A program made the position numbers and the translations under genes. From assembly GCA_018343915.1 (NCBI GenBank), contig JABRWF010000007.1, positions 310,001 through 374,000 of the forward strand: 64,000 bases of DNA, read 5' to 3'. Below, one piece after another: positions 47,790 through 61,441 of this stretch; the stretch's first letter is position 1; each line of letters starts with the position of its first letter. A model generated the notes under the pieces. That model saw only the letters and a list, made by a program, of their open reading frames with translations, was not told the origin of the DNA and did not search any database. This DNA comes from Agroathelia rolfsii (lineage: Eukaryota > Basidiomycota > Agaricomycetes > Amylocorticiales > Amylocorticiaceae).

Positions 47790-50700
47790 ATGAGTCCAAC
47801 CTCAGACGTGTCCATCGACTTCGGAAACTCGAGTGCTGCCTCATCAGATTTTGAACAAGTCTCGTACCAGGACACATACTGGAACAAACACGAAGAAGAG
47901 CTCCCTCTACATTACATGTCAGAAGAGAAAGCCAGGCGCCGCGTCGCGCGTGCACCGGGGGCGCCTGCGGCGGCAGGCGACAACACTGATTCTTCCACTA
48001 CCGCATACAATGCCAACACTTTAGAATACGACGATGAGGGCAAGGACGTTTATGCCAAGGCAAGACAGACAAAAGGCAGGGTTGGCAGTGGCCGGGTTAT
48101 GAAGCCTCCTCCCCCTCCACCCACATCCATCGTGAGTTATGACGGTCTTATGCACATTTGGATTCTCTAGTGGCTCGCCAGAGTAACGGTGACTGAATGA
48201 CTGCAAATAGAGAGAATTCATCTTCCAAAATCTCGAACATATCCCACCTGTTGTTTATACCCTTCTCTCATGCTGGACTCGCTACCACGCCATAGGCAAG
48301 GCCAACGTCGTCGTCTGGGACGAGGCGCACTTTGGCAAGTTTGGCTCCCATTATCTCAAGCGCGAGTTCTACTTCGATGTCCATCCTCCGCTCGGTAAAA
48401 TGCTCGTGGGATTAGCTGGCTTGCTTTCGGGCTACGATGGCTCCTTTGAGTTCAAGAGCGGAGAAACATACCCCGATAATGTACCATATGTTGCCATGCG
48501 CGTGATGATGGCTACATTTGGTGTGGTCATGGTCCCATTGGGATGGTACACTGCGGTTGAGCTCGGAATGAGCTTATGGGCGTGTCATCTTGTCGCTCTC
48601 ATGGTACTTCTCGGTATGTCCTTATATGCACTGTTTTTGGTGTGAAGCTCATTTTTCTTCTGTTCATTCAAGACGCTGCTTGGCTCACTATCTCTCGTTT
48701 CATTCTTCTGGATTCTATGCTCCTTTGCTTCACTTTCACTACCGTTTTCGCTCTCACTAAATTCCATAACCAACAATACCAGTAAGCTCGTGCCGATCAT
48801 CAGCGTTCATATCTAATATCGTACATTTTTCCAGACCGTTTTCCATTGATTGGTGGCTCTGGTTAATTTTGACTGGTGTTTCTATTGGTGCTGTCAATGG
48901 GTACATATCTGCCAAGTTTTAGCGTTGCCAGTCTGCTGACATACTCTCAGCGTTAAGCTCGTCGGATTATTTGTCACGGCATTGGTCGGTATTTACACTA
49001 TCGAAGATCTATGGGAAAAATTCGGAGATGTCAAGATGTCTTGGGTATGTTATATGGGGGCGTTATCTACTGCTTCAACTCAAATTGTGTTCCCAGAAAA
49101 CTCAAGCGCAACATTGGGCTGCCAGGGTCGCATGTCTTATCATCCTGCCTTTCCTCGTTTATATGGCTGCCTTCAAGGCACACTTCCTAGTGTTGAACCA
49201 TAGTGGACCGGGTGATGCTCAGATGAGCTCCCTTTTCCAAGCAAATTTGATCGGCAATGATTTTGCTACCAACCCCCTTGGTGAATATCCTTAAATGGCC
49301 TTTTCCCCTTAGCATTTTGTTTCTGATCGCTTTCACAGAGGTTGCCTTTGGCTCGAAAGTTACGCTCAAGAACATGGGTTGGGGTGGAGGTCTTCTTCAC
49401 TCTCACGTCCAGACTTACCCCGGCGGCTCCAACCAGCAACAAGTGACTTGCTACCACTACAAAGATGAGAACAACGATTGGATTATTGTACCCACTTGGG
49501 AAGAGCCCGAATACAACCCCAACGACCCGATTCGATACCTCAAAGATGGCGACACCATTCGCCTGCGTCACGCGCCGACCACACGTAATCTGCACTCTCA
49601 CCAAATTACTGCCCCAGTCTCGAAACTTAACTATGAGGTTTCGTGCTATGGCAACTCGACTATTGGCGATAATCATGACTACTGGCGTGTAGAAGTCGTT
49701 GATGATGTTAAGCAGGGATCCAAGGGACATGTGGAAAGGATCCATTCTCTTACTACCCGGCTTAGGTTTAAGCATGAGGTGCTTGGCTGCTATCTCCGTG
49801 CTGGAAACGCAATCCTACCTCAGTGGGGTTTCAAGCAGATCGAAGTTAGCTGTGACAAGGAAAACAACCCGGATGATATATTCACGTATTGGAACGTGGA
49901 GAGCCACTGGAATGACCGTCGTATGTGTTCTTTTCCGTGTTCTGCGTACTGTTTCTTTTTTTGCCATTGGCTAATTCCTACAATGTTTGATCAGTGCCCG
50001 CTGGTAACACCAAGTTCTATAAATCCCCATTCCTTCGTGACTTCTGGCACTTGAATGTGGCCATGATGACGTCCAATAATGCGCTGATCCCGGATCCTGA
50101 CAAGGAGGACATCCTGGCTTCGAACCCCCTCGACTGGCCATGGATGCACCTTGGTCTGCGTATGTGTGGTTGGGGCGATAACCATGTCAAATACTACCTC
50201 CTCGGAACGCCGATCATCTGGTGGGGTGGAACCCTTTCACTGTTTGCAGCTGTATTTGCTTTGGGCGTCTACCTCCTGAGATGGCAAAGGAAATATGTAG
50301 ATATGGATGCACGTAAGTCGATCGATCGTACGCTGGACCATTCAAGGCCTCTTTCTGACCCCTCCCCCCTCTTCAACCAGGCGAATGGGATCATTTCCTC
50401 TACGTCGGCAAGATCGCCTTCTTTGGCTGGTTCTTCCACTATGGTATGTCTACTCCCCCCCCCCCCTAGTCGTACCCCGCACAATCTAATCGATCTCATC
50501 CTCAGTCCCATTCTTGATCATGGGTCGTGTCACCTACATTCATCATTACGTATGTTTCAAGATCGATCCTCTCTGCATCCGAAAGCCTCTGTTCTAACAT
50601 TCAGCTTCTAGCTACCGACCCTCTACTTCTCCGTCCTCATGGCTGCCCACCTGCTGGATCACTTTGTTTTCTCGTCCAAGAAGCTAAAACTGCGCACGAA

Positions 50701-50934
50701 ACAGACCGTGTTCGGCGTGCTCGCCTTCCTCATCATCGCCAACTTCTGGTGGTTCCGCGGCATATCGTTTGGTATCGAAGGGCCGATCAACGACCATTGG
50801 GGGTTGAGATGGCGCAAGGTGAGAGACAACGAAAGCTCAGCTAGCTGGCAAGTGTTCAATATGAAACTGATATGCTTTTCTTTTTTTTTTTTTTCCCTCG
50901 AACTTGACAGACCTGGAATATATACAACGATTGA
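47790..50934 (+). CDS. PMT2: Protein O-mannosyltransferase, PMT2 subfamily
   Basis: ER enzyme transferring mannose from dolichol-phosphate-mannose to Ser/Thr. The N-terminal tail is acidic and disordered with a Pro run. GT39 domain: VVWDEAHFGKFGSHYLKRE carries the DE catalytic pair, and FDVHPPLGKMLVGLAGLL is wording specific for the PMT2 branch (PMT1 and PMT4 differ). Then comes TISRFILLDSMLLCFT. Three MIR repeats begin at SKVTLKNMGWGGGLLHSHVQ, include LRHAPTTRNLHSHQI, and run to LPQWGFKQIEVSC. The C-terminal PMT domain has DWPWMHLGLRMCGW, YLLGTPIIWWGG, GRVTYIHHYLPTLYFSVLMA and ends TWNIYND after a final intron (50820-50910). About eleven introns; intact. It would usually pair with a PMT1-type partner encoded elsewhere. 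Confidence 0.92.
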
Positions 50935-51606
50935 TCAAATGGCTCCAAAATCGCTATGCGATGTATTTATTCTCCATCTTTGCGTTTATTTTCGTTACTA
51001 CCTATGGGAGCGAATCCTCAATCATATCGATACACTTTGTTCTATTCACGCTATGCACTGTTTATTATTGGGGATGACAAAGACACATTCTTATCTGTCC
51101 GTGTGTGAGATGGTTGCAGTGATGTGGGATTGAGAATATATCATGTTTTCTTTTTAGCCCTGGAGGCCATAAAATTCATCCCACTCAGACCTGTATGTTT
51201 TATCATCTGTCCGGAAGACCCACTATCTGCTCATTCCTTCCAGCTTTGTGCCAGCTCCTCTGCAATCAGGTCTACTCTTCCCGACTTTTTGCATAGTGTC
51301 AATCATGCTAACTAGTAATCACTCCGAAAGGGTAAGCTAGTGTTCTACAAGTCGATTTTGATTGCGCTCTGCATTGCTCGTACGAATACATTGCTACAGA
51401 TACAATAAATCGGCGCAGCAGCGACGCCGACCACCTGACATGATCGCGCGGTCGCTGCCATCCTCGTTATCGTGTACGTACAACATTGCATGTCATGCCA
51501 TGAGAGAAAGAAAAAAAATGAGTGGGTGACGATACATGAAAGAATACAGTAAGACCGGGAAAGATGAAGAGTACAATTGAGAGAAAGACATCCACATCTA
51601 GCACGT
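50935..51606. other. Convergent 3' region (PMT2 / TEF1)
   Basis: 672 bases between convergent stop codons. Short open frames on both strands have no family match. Expected to hold both 3' UTRs. Confidence 0.5.
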
Positions 51607-53392
<1,786 letters not shown>

Positions 53393-54986
53393 TTTTGATA
53401 ATCTGTGGAATCGAGAGGATTAGCATCATCGAAAAAATTTTCCACCGAAATCAAAATCGAAAAGATCGCATCGACCTCGAGCAGCAGCCCGTGGATGCGA
53501 AGGATCTGATGATCGCCAGGTGCTCGAGGGGAGCATTGACGATAATGAGACAGGCGAAAGAGACTTACGTGGTGGATGTAGAAAAAAGAGTGAGACGAAG
53601 GGGGGATGATGGGGGTGGGTAGAAGAGTTTGGGTCGGAGTGAGTTTGGTGCTATATAGATTCTGAAATTTTTATCGATCAACTGATTATCGGCTCCGGCC
53701 CACTCCCAGCCAAGATTCCGCCCCACATGGCTATCCCTTCTCCAACCGGAGCATGGGTACCGGCCGGACTCTCCTCTTTCGGCGTCGGAGTTTCAATGTA
53801 CCGGCGCCTATGGAAGGGCTGGGACACGACCAGAAAAGACAAGGTCAATGGCAAGCACATAGTTGTGTGAGGGGAGTCATCCAGTTCACGGATCCGAGAC
53901 CTTACTTTGTCATACATGGTAAAAAAGAAAAAAAAAAAATCCAAACTATCTGATTCTCTGGTCATGCATATACAACTCCCTAAATACTTGCCGATCACAC
54001 ATCCCAACCCAAGTTACGAACACAGCGTACACATGGGATTCCCGCCCTATCATCTTGGCTTGATCTGCTCCTGCCCTCTGTTTTTTGCTGATTGCTATCG
54101 TATCACTCGCCTGATTATCCAAGGTTCATGATGAGGCCTATCTTTTTGTGATCGCAATCGTCCTTTCATATCACCGTGTTTGTTTTGAAATATTCCTACC
54201 AAATCGTCTCTTGTGGCCCTTTCTGCCGTCATGCCTGATGGCTATCGCTAAGCAGAGAATCAATAGACACGCACACATAATCTGGCACGTGCATCAGGGG
54301 TGCGGTTTGTTGCTCCGTAAAATGATTGCAACAAGAGCCTAGCTGGTCAGTAAGTCCCAGTGTCATCGATTTGTCTTATACATCTGCAGCACGGTCCAAC
54401 CTTTCATATCGACTCGCACCTGATGGGATTCGGGAGTAGCAGACTAATCCTTCTATGGGATAATGGTGAATATGAGGCCTACACACACCATTCTCATCTA
54501 AAAAGAAAAATCAGCATCTTATCTCGTTCCAGAGATGCAAAATGATGCACGCCGTGATAAAATAAAATAAAACAAAATAAATGGCTAAATCAAATCATCA
54601 ATACAGTACATCATGCGGATTTCGATCTGTCATTTATTATATTTCCTGTATTACATAGTTCTCTGGACAGAAACAGAAAAAGGACTTGTGGCTTCTGGTC
54701 GGATCTATGTGTCGCGACACTCATTAGGGAAAAAAAAAAAAAAAAAGAGGCGCGAGCGGAGTTTGTATGACTCAGGCGGAGATTGAAAGGGTTCTCGGCC
54801 CCGAGGCGCGGGTCATCAGGCAAAAATTGTGCTCTCGAAAGGCGTCAGCTCTTGAGCTTTCTTACTATCCAAAGCCGATTCTCTTACCTGTGTCGTTAGA
54901 AAAATCAAAATCCCCCCTTACCCCCTATTCGAGATCAGTCGACGCAAAAAGTCGACTCTTGAATAGATACAAAACCACCTAAACCC
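53393..54986. promoter_or_regulatory. Divergent 1.6-kb control region, TEF1 and TIF1
   Basis: Both flanking genes start here and run outward. TEF1 side: CT-rich leader on its coding strand (53560-53640). TIF1 side: a C-rich run (TCCCCCCTTACCCCC at about 54912) and an inverted repeat AGTCGAC...GTCGACT near 54937-54957. Open frames inside are short and unsupported. Confidence 0.45.
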
Positions 54987-56554
54987 ATGTCAGGGTATGT
55001 CGATGATGTTGATGGCACTGGTGATCGTCCAGAGGCCCATCGTAGACTCATTTTATGTCTGTTCACAGAGAAGACACCCTTCAAGATGTTGCCGAGAATG
55101 AGATCGAGTCCAACTGGGACCAGGTCGTCGACAAGTAAGCCCATCTATGCCGTTAAATTACAAGAAACTGACTTTCTTATAAAATTAGCTTCGATAACAT
55201 GGATTTGAAGCCCGAACTTCTTCGTGGTATCTACGCTTACGGGTGAGCTGTGATCTGAGTCATTTTCACTTGTATAGTGTCCTCAATACCGATCTCTCAG
55301 TTTCGAGCGTCCTTCCGCCATCCAACAGCGTGCCATCGTCCCTGTCGTAAAGGGTCACGATGTCATTGCACAGGCCCAGTCTGGTACTGGCAAGACAGCC
55401 ACATTCTCCATCTCCATCCTTCAGCAGCTTGATATGTCGGTCAAGGGCACCCAGGCCCTGATCCTTGCCCCCACGCGCGAGCTTGCTCAGCAGATTCAAA
55501 AAGTTGTCATCGCCCTTGGAGATTACATGAATATCGAGTGCCATGCTTGCGTCGGCGGCACCAACGTCCGGGAGGACATGGCCAAGCTCCAGGAGGGTGT
55601 TCAGGTTGTCGTGGGTACCCCTGGTCGTGTTTACGATATGATCAACCGCCGTGCACTCCGCACCGACCACATCAAGATCTTCTGCCTCGACGAGGCCGAC
55701 GAGATGCTTTCTCGCGGTTTCAAGGACCAGATCTACGAGGTCTTCCAACTCCTTCCTCAGGACATCCAGGTCGTCCTCCTCTCGGCCACCATGCCCGCCG
55801 AGGTGCTCGAGGTCACCAAGAAGTTCATGCGTGACCCCGTCCGCATCCTCGTCAAGAGGGACGAGTTGACTCTTGAAGGTATCAAGCAGTTCTACATTGC
55901 TGTCGAAAAGGAAGAGTGGAAGCTCGACACCCTCTGCGATCTCTACGAGACCGTCACCATCACGCAGGCCGTCATCTTCTGCAACACCCGCAGGAAGGTT
56001 GATTGGCTGACGGAGAAGATGCACTCTCGTGAATTCACTGTGTCTGCTATGGTAAGCTGTGATGACTATCGGAGGAAGGATCATTACTCATAATGCTTGC
56101 CCTTCTTAGCACGGTGATATGGAGCAGAAGCAGCGTGAGGTGCTCATGAAGGAATTCCGTTCCGGTTCCTCACGTGTCCTGATCACGACGGACTTGCTTG
56201 CCCGCGGCATTGACGTGCAACAGGTGTCGCTCGTCATCAACTATGACCTGCCCACGAACAGGGAGAACTACATTCATCGTATCGGCCGTGGCGGCCGTTT
56301 CGGACGTAAGGGTGTTGCCATTAACTTTGTCACCACGGAGGATGTGCGGATGCTGCGTGAAATTGAACGTAAGCTTCTGGGTTCTCGCGAGCGCGTGGAA
56401 AAAGGATAACTGACCTAATGCTTGTGCGCGTAGAATTCTACAACACTCAAATTGACGAAATGCCTCTCAACGTGGCGTAAGTACAATAGTGCCCTGCAGG
56501 ATACTAGTGGCCACTAACCAACAATTTTCTTTGCCTTGTAGCGACCTCATTTAA
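54987..56554 (+). CDS. TIF1: Translation initiation factor eIF4A (DEAD-box helicase)
   Basis: ATP-dependent RNA helicase of the eIF4F cap complex. Exon 1 encodes only MSG; exon 2 gives [20 protein letters not shown]. Motifs in order: Q motif ([14 protein letters not shown]), I AQSGTGKT, Ia [12 protein letters not shown], Ib [76 protein letters not shown]. The end is [17 protein letters not shown], the eIF4A hallmark. Introns at about 54994-55070, 55135-55188, 55242-55299, 56052-56109, 56369-56434 and 56479-56541. Complete, about 400 residues, with strongly biased codons. Divergent from TEF1. Confidence 0.96.
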
Positions 56555-57948
56555 ACAAGACACCTGCATCTTCCGACATCCGTACGCTACTTTTTGATTC
56601 CCGCGAGATTTTGCTATTTTGTAATTTTTTTTTTGTCTTCCTTTCCAAGTGTATCTGTTTGTTTCCCCTGTTATGTACACAAAAGGCCATTTCTTGCTAC
56701 TTTCTGCCTGTTGCAATATTCCTCTCTTCACCATAGCATCGTGTTGTTATATGATAAGTAGTCAGCATGCACGCTCCGAATCGAATTCCTTTTTTCCCTA
56801 TATCAGCAGGGTCCACCGTCTTTCTTCTCCCGTCCGGGATCCACGTGGGCGCTATTATGAGCTACCTATATCATCATCAGTTGTGGGTTGTTTTTCTTGA
56901 CGATGTACTGCCACGCTACGGATCACACCAGCGGGGAGAAAGGTCGCCCAACTCCAACTGTGGAGGGGGCAAGACCAGGCCAAGTGTGCAATCAAATTTC
57001 ATTGAGGCAGTGTGGATCAAGATCATGATCCCGCACGCGGCCACAGGGCAATGGCTGGAAACACCACCCACGGCCGCTGTTCTCTGTTCTCATGCTCGAG
57101 TTGAGCCTCAGACTCATGTGTGTGCCATCTCACCAATGCCCCCCCCCCCCGTCAGTGCTGTCCCTCGTAGGCAGCTGCAGGTCTTGGCTGAGGTAACATC
57201 ATCACTCGGTATACTCTGTTTTGGGACCGGCAATCACTTCGTGCATACTACGGCAAAAATTTCCCTGATATTTTCCATGACAGGCTACTTGCGTTATGTC
57301 GCAGAGAAAATCACATAAAAAATTCAAAATGTCCCTTCATAAATGGCTCCACGTTGCGGCTCCCAACGTACGAGGGACGATAAGCTCGATTTGATTTAAG
57401 ACAGCCCAGCTGGCTCTGTTCTGTGTTTTGTCTCGTGTGCGCCCAACAGCAACAACCACCGGTGCTAGTCCTTCCCCGAATTCTTTGTTCCCGAGCGCTA
57501 CGCAGTTTCCAAGTCTTAGCAGTCAGACAGTATAGCTGCACTGCCTACTGTATCGCACGGAGCACTTCGTTTCAAACACCAGTCCAATTTCATCGGGACA
57601 GCCGCTGAACGGTCATTTCCGCTCTCTTCCACCTCCAGCTGTGATCGTTGTCGTCTTGTTTCCGAGTCCAGGAATCCACGAGGCCCGTCCGTTTTGACAT
57701 GGTGAGGTGGCACATCTCATCTTTCCACCGCATCTCTACAGTCAAATGAATGAGAGAGGATCATTGACGAGTATATCTCTATATAATCCCAGCTTGCATC
57801 ATCAGTTTTCCTTCCCGATTACATCAATCATCCACCAGAACCCGCCAGGCCAGTGCCCATATACCCTGACCATCTTCCATCAGGCCGCTCTTCCACGAGC
57901 TGCTGCTGTTCTTCGCCGCTCGCCACCACTGCTAGTGCTACCGTCCCC
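56555..57948. other. Intergenic between TIF1 and the phosphatase
   Basis: 1.4 kb. Contains one 183-codon open frame (56767-57318) with no recognisable domain and a composition unlike neighbouring genes; not called. A C10-type run occurs near 57140. The promoter of the phosphatase lies at the right end (TATATAA-like at about 57779). Confidence 0.45.
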
Positions 57949-58416
57949 ATGCCTCGTCCCTCGCCTCCTCCACCCGTGTCGGAAATAATACCTAGACTCT
58001 ACATCGGAGACCTATCTTTTGCCGAGAGCGCAAGTTCTCTGTCTTCTCTAGGCATCACACATATCCTCTCCGTCATGCGTGGCAACGTCGATATCTCTGC
58101 AAGCTCGCGTGTGAAACGGCTGCAAATCTCGCTCGACGATCTGCCCTTTGCCGAGCTGGCGGGTCATCTGCCCGACACGACATCATTTATCCGCGAGGCC
58201 ATGGCCCACCCCGACGCACGCGTACTCGTGCATTGTGTACAAGGCGTCAGCCGCAGCGCGAGCGTCGTTGCCGCATACCTCATGGCGCTCTACAGCTGGT
58301 CGCCCACGGAGGCGGTGCAATACGTAAAATCCCGTCGGATGGCTGCAGAACCCAACGCGGGCTTCGTCATGCAACTGCACGAATGGGAACAGACACTGCG
58401 GAAGAGCAAAAAATAG
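57949..58416 (+). CDS. Atypical dual-specificity protein phosphatase
   Basis: Intronless gene for about 155 residues. MPRPSPPPPVSEIIPRLYIG is the usual entry strand, then SSLGITHILSVM, KRLQISLDDLPFAELAGHLP (general-acid Asp) and HCVQGVSRSASVVAAYLM, the HCX5R active site with Cys and Arg both present. The AYLM helix and the NAGFVMQLHEWEQTL ending are typical of DUSP-type enzymes. No extra domain, no targeting signal; probably cytosolic or nuclear. The frame is open upstream to 57853, but that extension is Cys/Ser-rich and unlike the family, so the second ATG at 57949 is preferred. Substrate unknown. Confidence 0.88.
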   Translation: MPRPSPPPPVSEIIPRLYIGDLSFAESASSLSSLGITHILSVMRGNVDISASSRVKRLQISLDDLPFAELAGHLPDTTSFIREAMAHPDARVLVHCVQGVSRSASVVAAYLMALYSWSPTEAVQYVKSRRMAAEPNAGFVMQLHEWEQTLRKSKK

Positions 58417-58593
58417 CCCAAAAATAATAAGCAAAAAGATTGGCGTGCTCTATTTCGCTCTCACGTTCGCATGTTCCCCATGTTGTTTACCTGTTGTAGC
58501 AGTCAGTTGAAGGGATCGAATATTGCTTCTTTCCGCTTTTTTTTTCTTTAGCCTTTTTTCTCACGATTTTGATCCCTTTGGCCACGCTGCGCG

Positions 58594-58616
58594 CTCTCTC
58601 TCTCTCTCTCTCTCTC
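58594..58616. repeat. (CT)n microsatellite
   Basis: An uninterrupted CT dinucleotide run of 23 bases. Confidence 0.95.
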
Positions 58617-59914
58617 ACTTTTCACATTCTTCTTGCTTACTTTCCTCTATGAATGATGATAATTTACTGATGTATACCCCCAGTCTTTTTTTTGTATTCT
58701 CGTGGGTTACTTAGTCTTTCGTGCGACATATATGTTCATTTTCATATAACAGTTATCCACGGAGATATCGAACTTAATTTCCTTTCCCTTTATCTCGCTA
58801 TCTCTCTCACAGCCACGTACCAGAGGGTCTTTATCGTGCAGTAACAAAGCATCGTATTGTATTATACTATTGAACAAGATATCTTTTATGCTTCTGTACA
58901 ACTGAACTTCCTCGAATCCGTAATTTTTCCTTTTCTTTTCTTTTTCAAATGAGACTCGTGTGCGGGCGAATGGCGTTTTGCGGTAGCCCTATCTCCCTCG
59001 TGTTTATCACGTAATGAGCATCTGTGATTACTGCAGTCGGAGTCTTGAAGAAAATTAGGCATTTAAAATCGTTTGGTTCGTTTCCCAGATGGCTTGGCGT
59101 GCGATGGCCAACAACGTGAAGAACCTGGCAGTGATCAGGTCTGTTTTTCTTTTACATTCAGTCGCTAAACCAGTATATAAGACATAGCGGGATCTAGCCT
59201 CGGGGACCTGAGGCTATAGAACATGGGCAGAATTCATTACCGCCTTTTGCTGCTGGCATCAACATGCATTGTCCACTCTAAATGGCTCAACGATGAACGT
59301 GACTTTTTTTTTTTTGATAAAGAAAAAAAAGTAATAGTAATAACAACAAATGGAGATAATATAGTGTTATCAGTACGGGTGGGGTGATCATCTGTTCGAT
59401 TCGGACATAAGCATTGAATATATTTAGGTAGGCATCCCATCTATGAAGTATTATTCCATCCGGGGTTTTACTTTTGGTGGAGTCCACCATTTTGACCAGA
59501 ACACAGACAGACGCCACGCCGCCGATACTACCATGGACTAGCAAGTGACATGCAGCGTGGAAGGCATAATTCATGCTCAAAGGAGAAAATATAAACAGTG
59601 AATATCATGGAAATATCATGTAAGAAGGCATCTCTCCGAAATATGATACTGATCATTGGATTAGTATCAGCACCATAAGATGGGGAGGGGGGGCGTAAGC
59701 ACCCTTTGAAGATAGTCCAAATCTCAAGTTTTCCCTGAGATTTGAGCGCGAAGCGAGCACGCGCCTGACCTCGCGCTGTGCAGAAAGACGCCCATCTTCG
59801 CGAAGAACGCCAGACTAGGTTCATCTTCTTTATTCCGAGTTCTTAAGATTGCGCCGAGGCCATTCGCAGGCGATTCTCCGGGCTTTTTCGTGTGGTAAGA
59901 CCAAACAACATTGA

Positions 59915-59944
59915 CTTTTCTTTCTTTCTTTCTTCCTTTCTTTA
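59915..59944. repeat. (TTTC)n-like microsatellite
   Basis: A tetranucleotide run with one interruption (TTCC), about 30 bases. Confidence 0.85.
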
Positions 59945-61441
59945 AAGTCGTGACAAAATCCCGATGCTCTCACGCAATTTGCAATTAGCATTTTTCTTCT
60001 TCTTATGAGCTGTAAACACGGAGGGTTGCCTCAGCTCGGATCGACATCACCAGATGCAGCAAGTACCCACTCGACCATGTGTGACCGCCTCACATGACAA
60101 CAGCCTTAAACTGAGGCCATGTCGCGTATGCCAATACGCACACAACGTATTTTTGGTCGATTATTCGGATCTATTGCAATGAATCCCTGGCATCTTCTCT
60201 GCCTGGAAATTCTGGTCATCATTGAGATGCAAGCGCTAGCCTGGGCACAAACTGGCTAGTATATATTATGAACCGTTGATTCATCGCGATCATTGGATTG
60301 TGTACCTTGGAAGATGACTGCCAACACTGTTTCCACCGTTTCTGGCGGCGGTGAGGCGCCGGTGACAGAGAAGAAGCTTTGGTCTTAGCCAACGGCATTG
60401 GCTGTACTGTGTATTACAAAACTCGGGCTACCAACGCCGACCAGGTCCGTCAAGATGGCTGATCAGATGCTTATGCACATACGATCACTATACTTTGTCT
60501 CAAGCCGGTATAATTTCAAATCTGGACTTTACTATTTCCGTAAACAATGGAGTTTATGACTTGCTTGATGCATATATGGTATTCTGGAAGCATAGCGTAT
60601 GTATCTTGGGATTTCGCTGTGTTTCATCTCGTTGATGCAAGTGCAGGGAGATAGGAAATTGGTCCACTGGCACTGGTACGTATCATCATATATGCGTTCC
60701 ATGGCCATGTTTTCTTGGATCACACAACCAAAATTACACCAAAGCACTTATGTGGATGCGTGCCGTAACCGTGCGTATGAAACCAATATTACGCTGCTAC
60801 TAATCAAAAGGCAGTGCAAAGCTCACCCATGGCACTGGAACATGACGACAACGACATAAATGATATGTCATTTCATTTCCAGACATTGGCAGTGCCTAGA
60901 TCATCTAATCTCCCTCCCGTTCTTGTCAAGTGGCAGAACATGAGACCTTCATTTGATGCGCTAATGGTCCAAGAGTCTTTGTGAGATGCCGCCAACGCCG
61001 TCATCACAACTGCGCGCACTTACTCACCAGCCGAGTGGGACAAAAGTAGGCGATCGGTTTTCATCATTGATCCAATGGCCATAGTCATCGCAACGATGCT
61101 CTGTGGCTGGTAACAAGACACTAGAACTATTGATGCGCGCGCTCTGATTTGGCGATACTGATTGCTTTGAAATACAGGCCAAGAGTTGTGGCACAGCCCG
61201 AGTATGAGATCCATAGCATGAGAGCTTTCCTTCTCAAAGGGCACCCGGTCTTAAACGGCGGCTCCACAGAACCAGGGCCAAGCGTAGAGTGATTTGCGCT
61301 ATAGCCCGGTCACTCAATATTGACTAGTAATACACAGTGGATCATTCTTGTCTAGCGGCATGTTGATTCGGTCTACTGTTACAGGAATGTAGAGAGAAAG
61401 AGCCAAGGTCATCGGGGCTCAATATTCAATCACAGTCGGGT

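Larger units (their letters stand above)
58417..61441. other. Gene-poor 3-kb stretch
   Basis: No intact gene. Contains two simple repeats (entered separately) and two suggestive 5'-end-like pieces without continuation: 59089-59138 (MAWRAMANNVKNLAVIR, followed by a GT) and 60314-60388 (MTANTVSTVSGGGEAPVTEK, then a stop). The left part is the phosphatase 3' flank and the right part the HEL2 3' flank. Confidence 0.4.

Noticed and set aside
55266..56084. Long open frame antisense to eIF4A (272 codons)
   Set aside because: It mirrors the C-biased third positions of the real gene, has no domain, and lies wholly over the DEAD-box exons.
56767..57318. 183-codon open frame downstream of eIF4A
   Set aside because: No family resemblance, odd composition, and it spans what should be 3' flank and promoter; a chance frame is more likely, though expression data could revive it.
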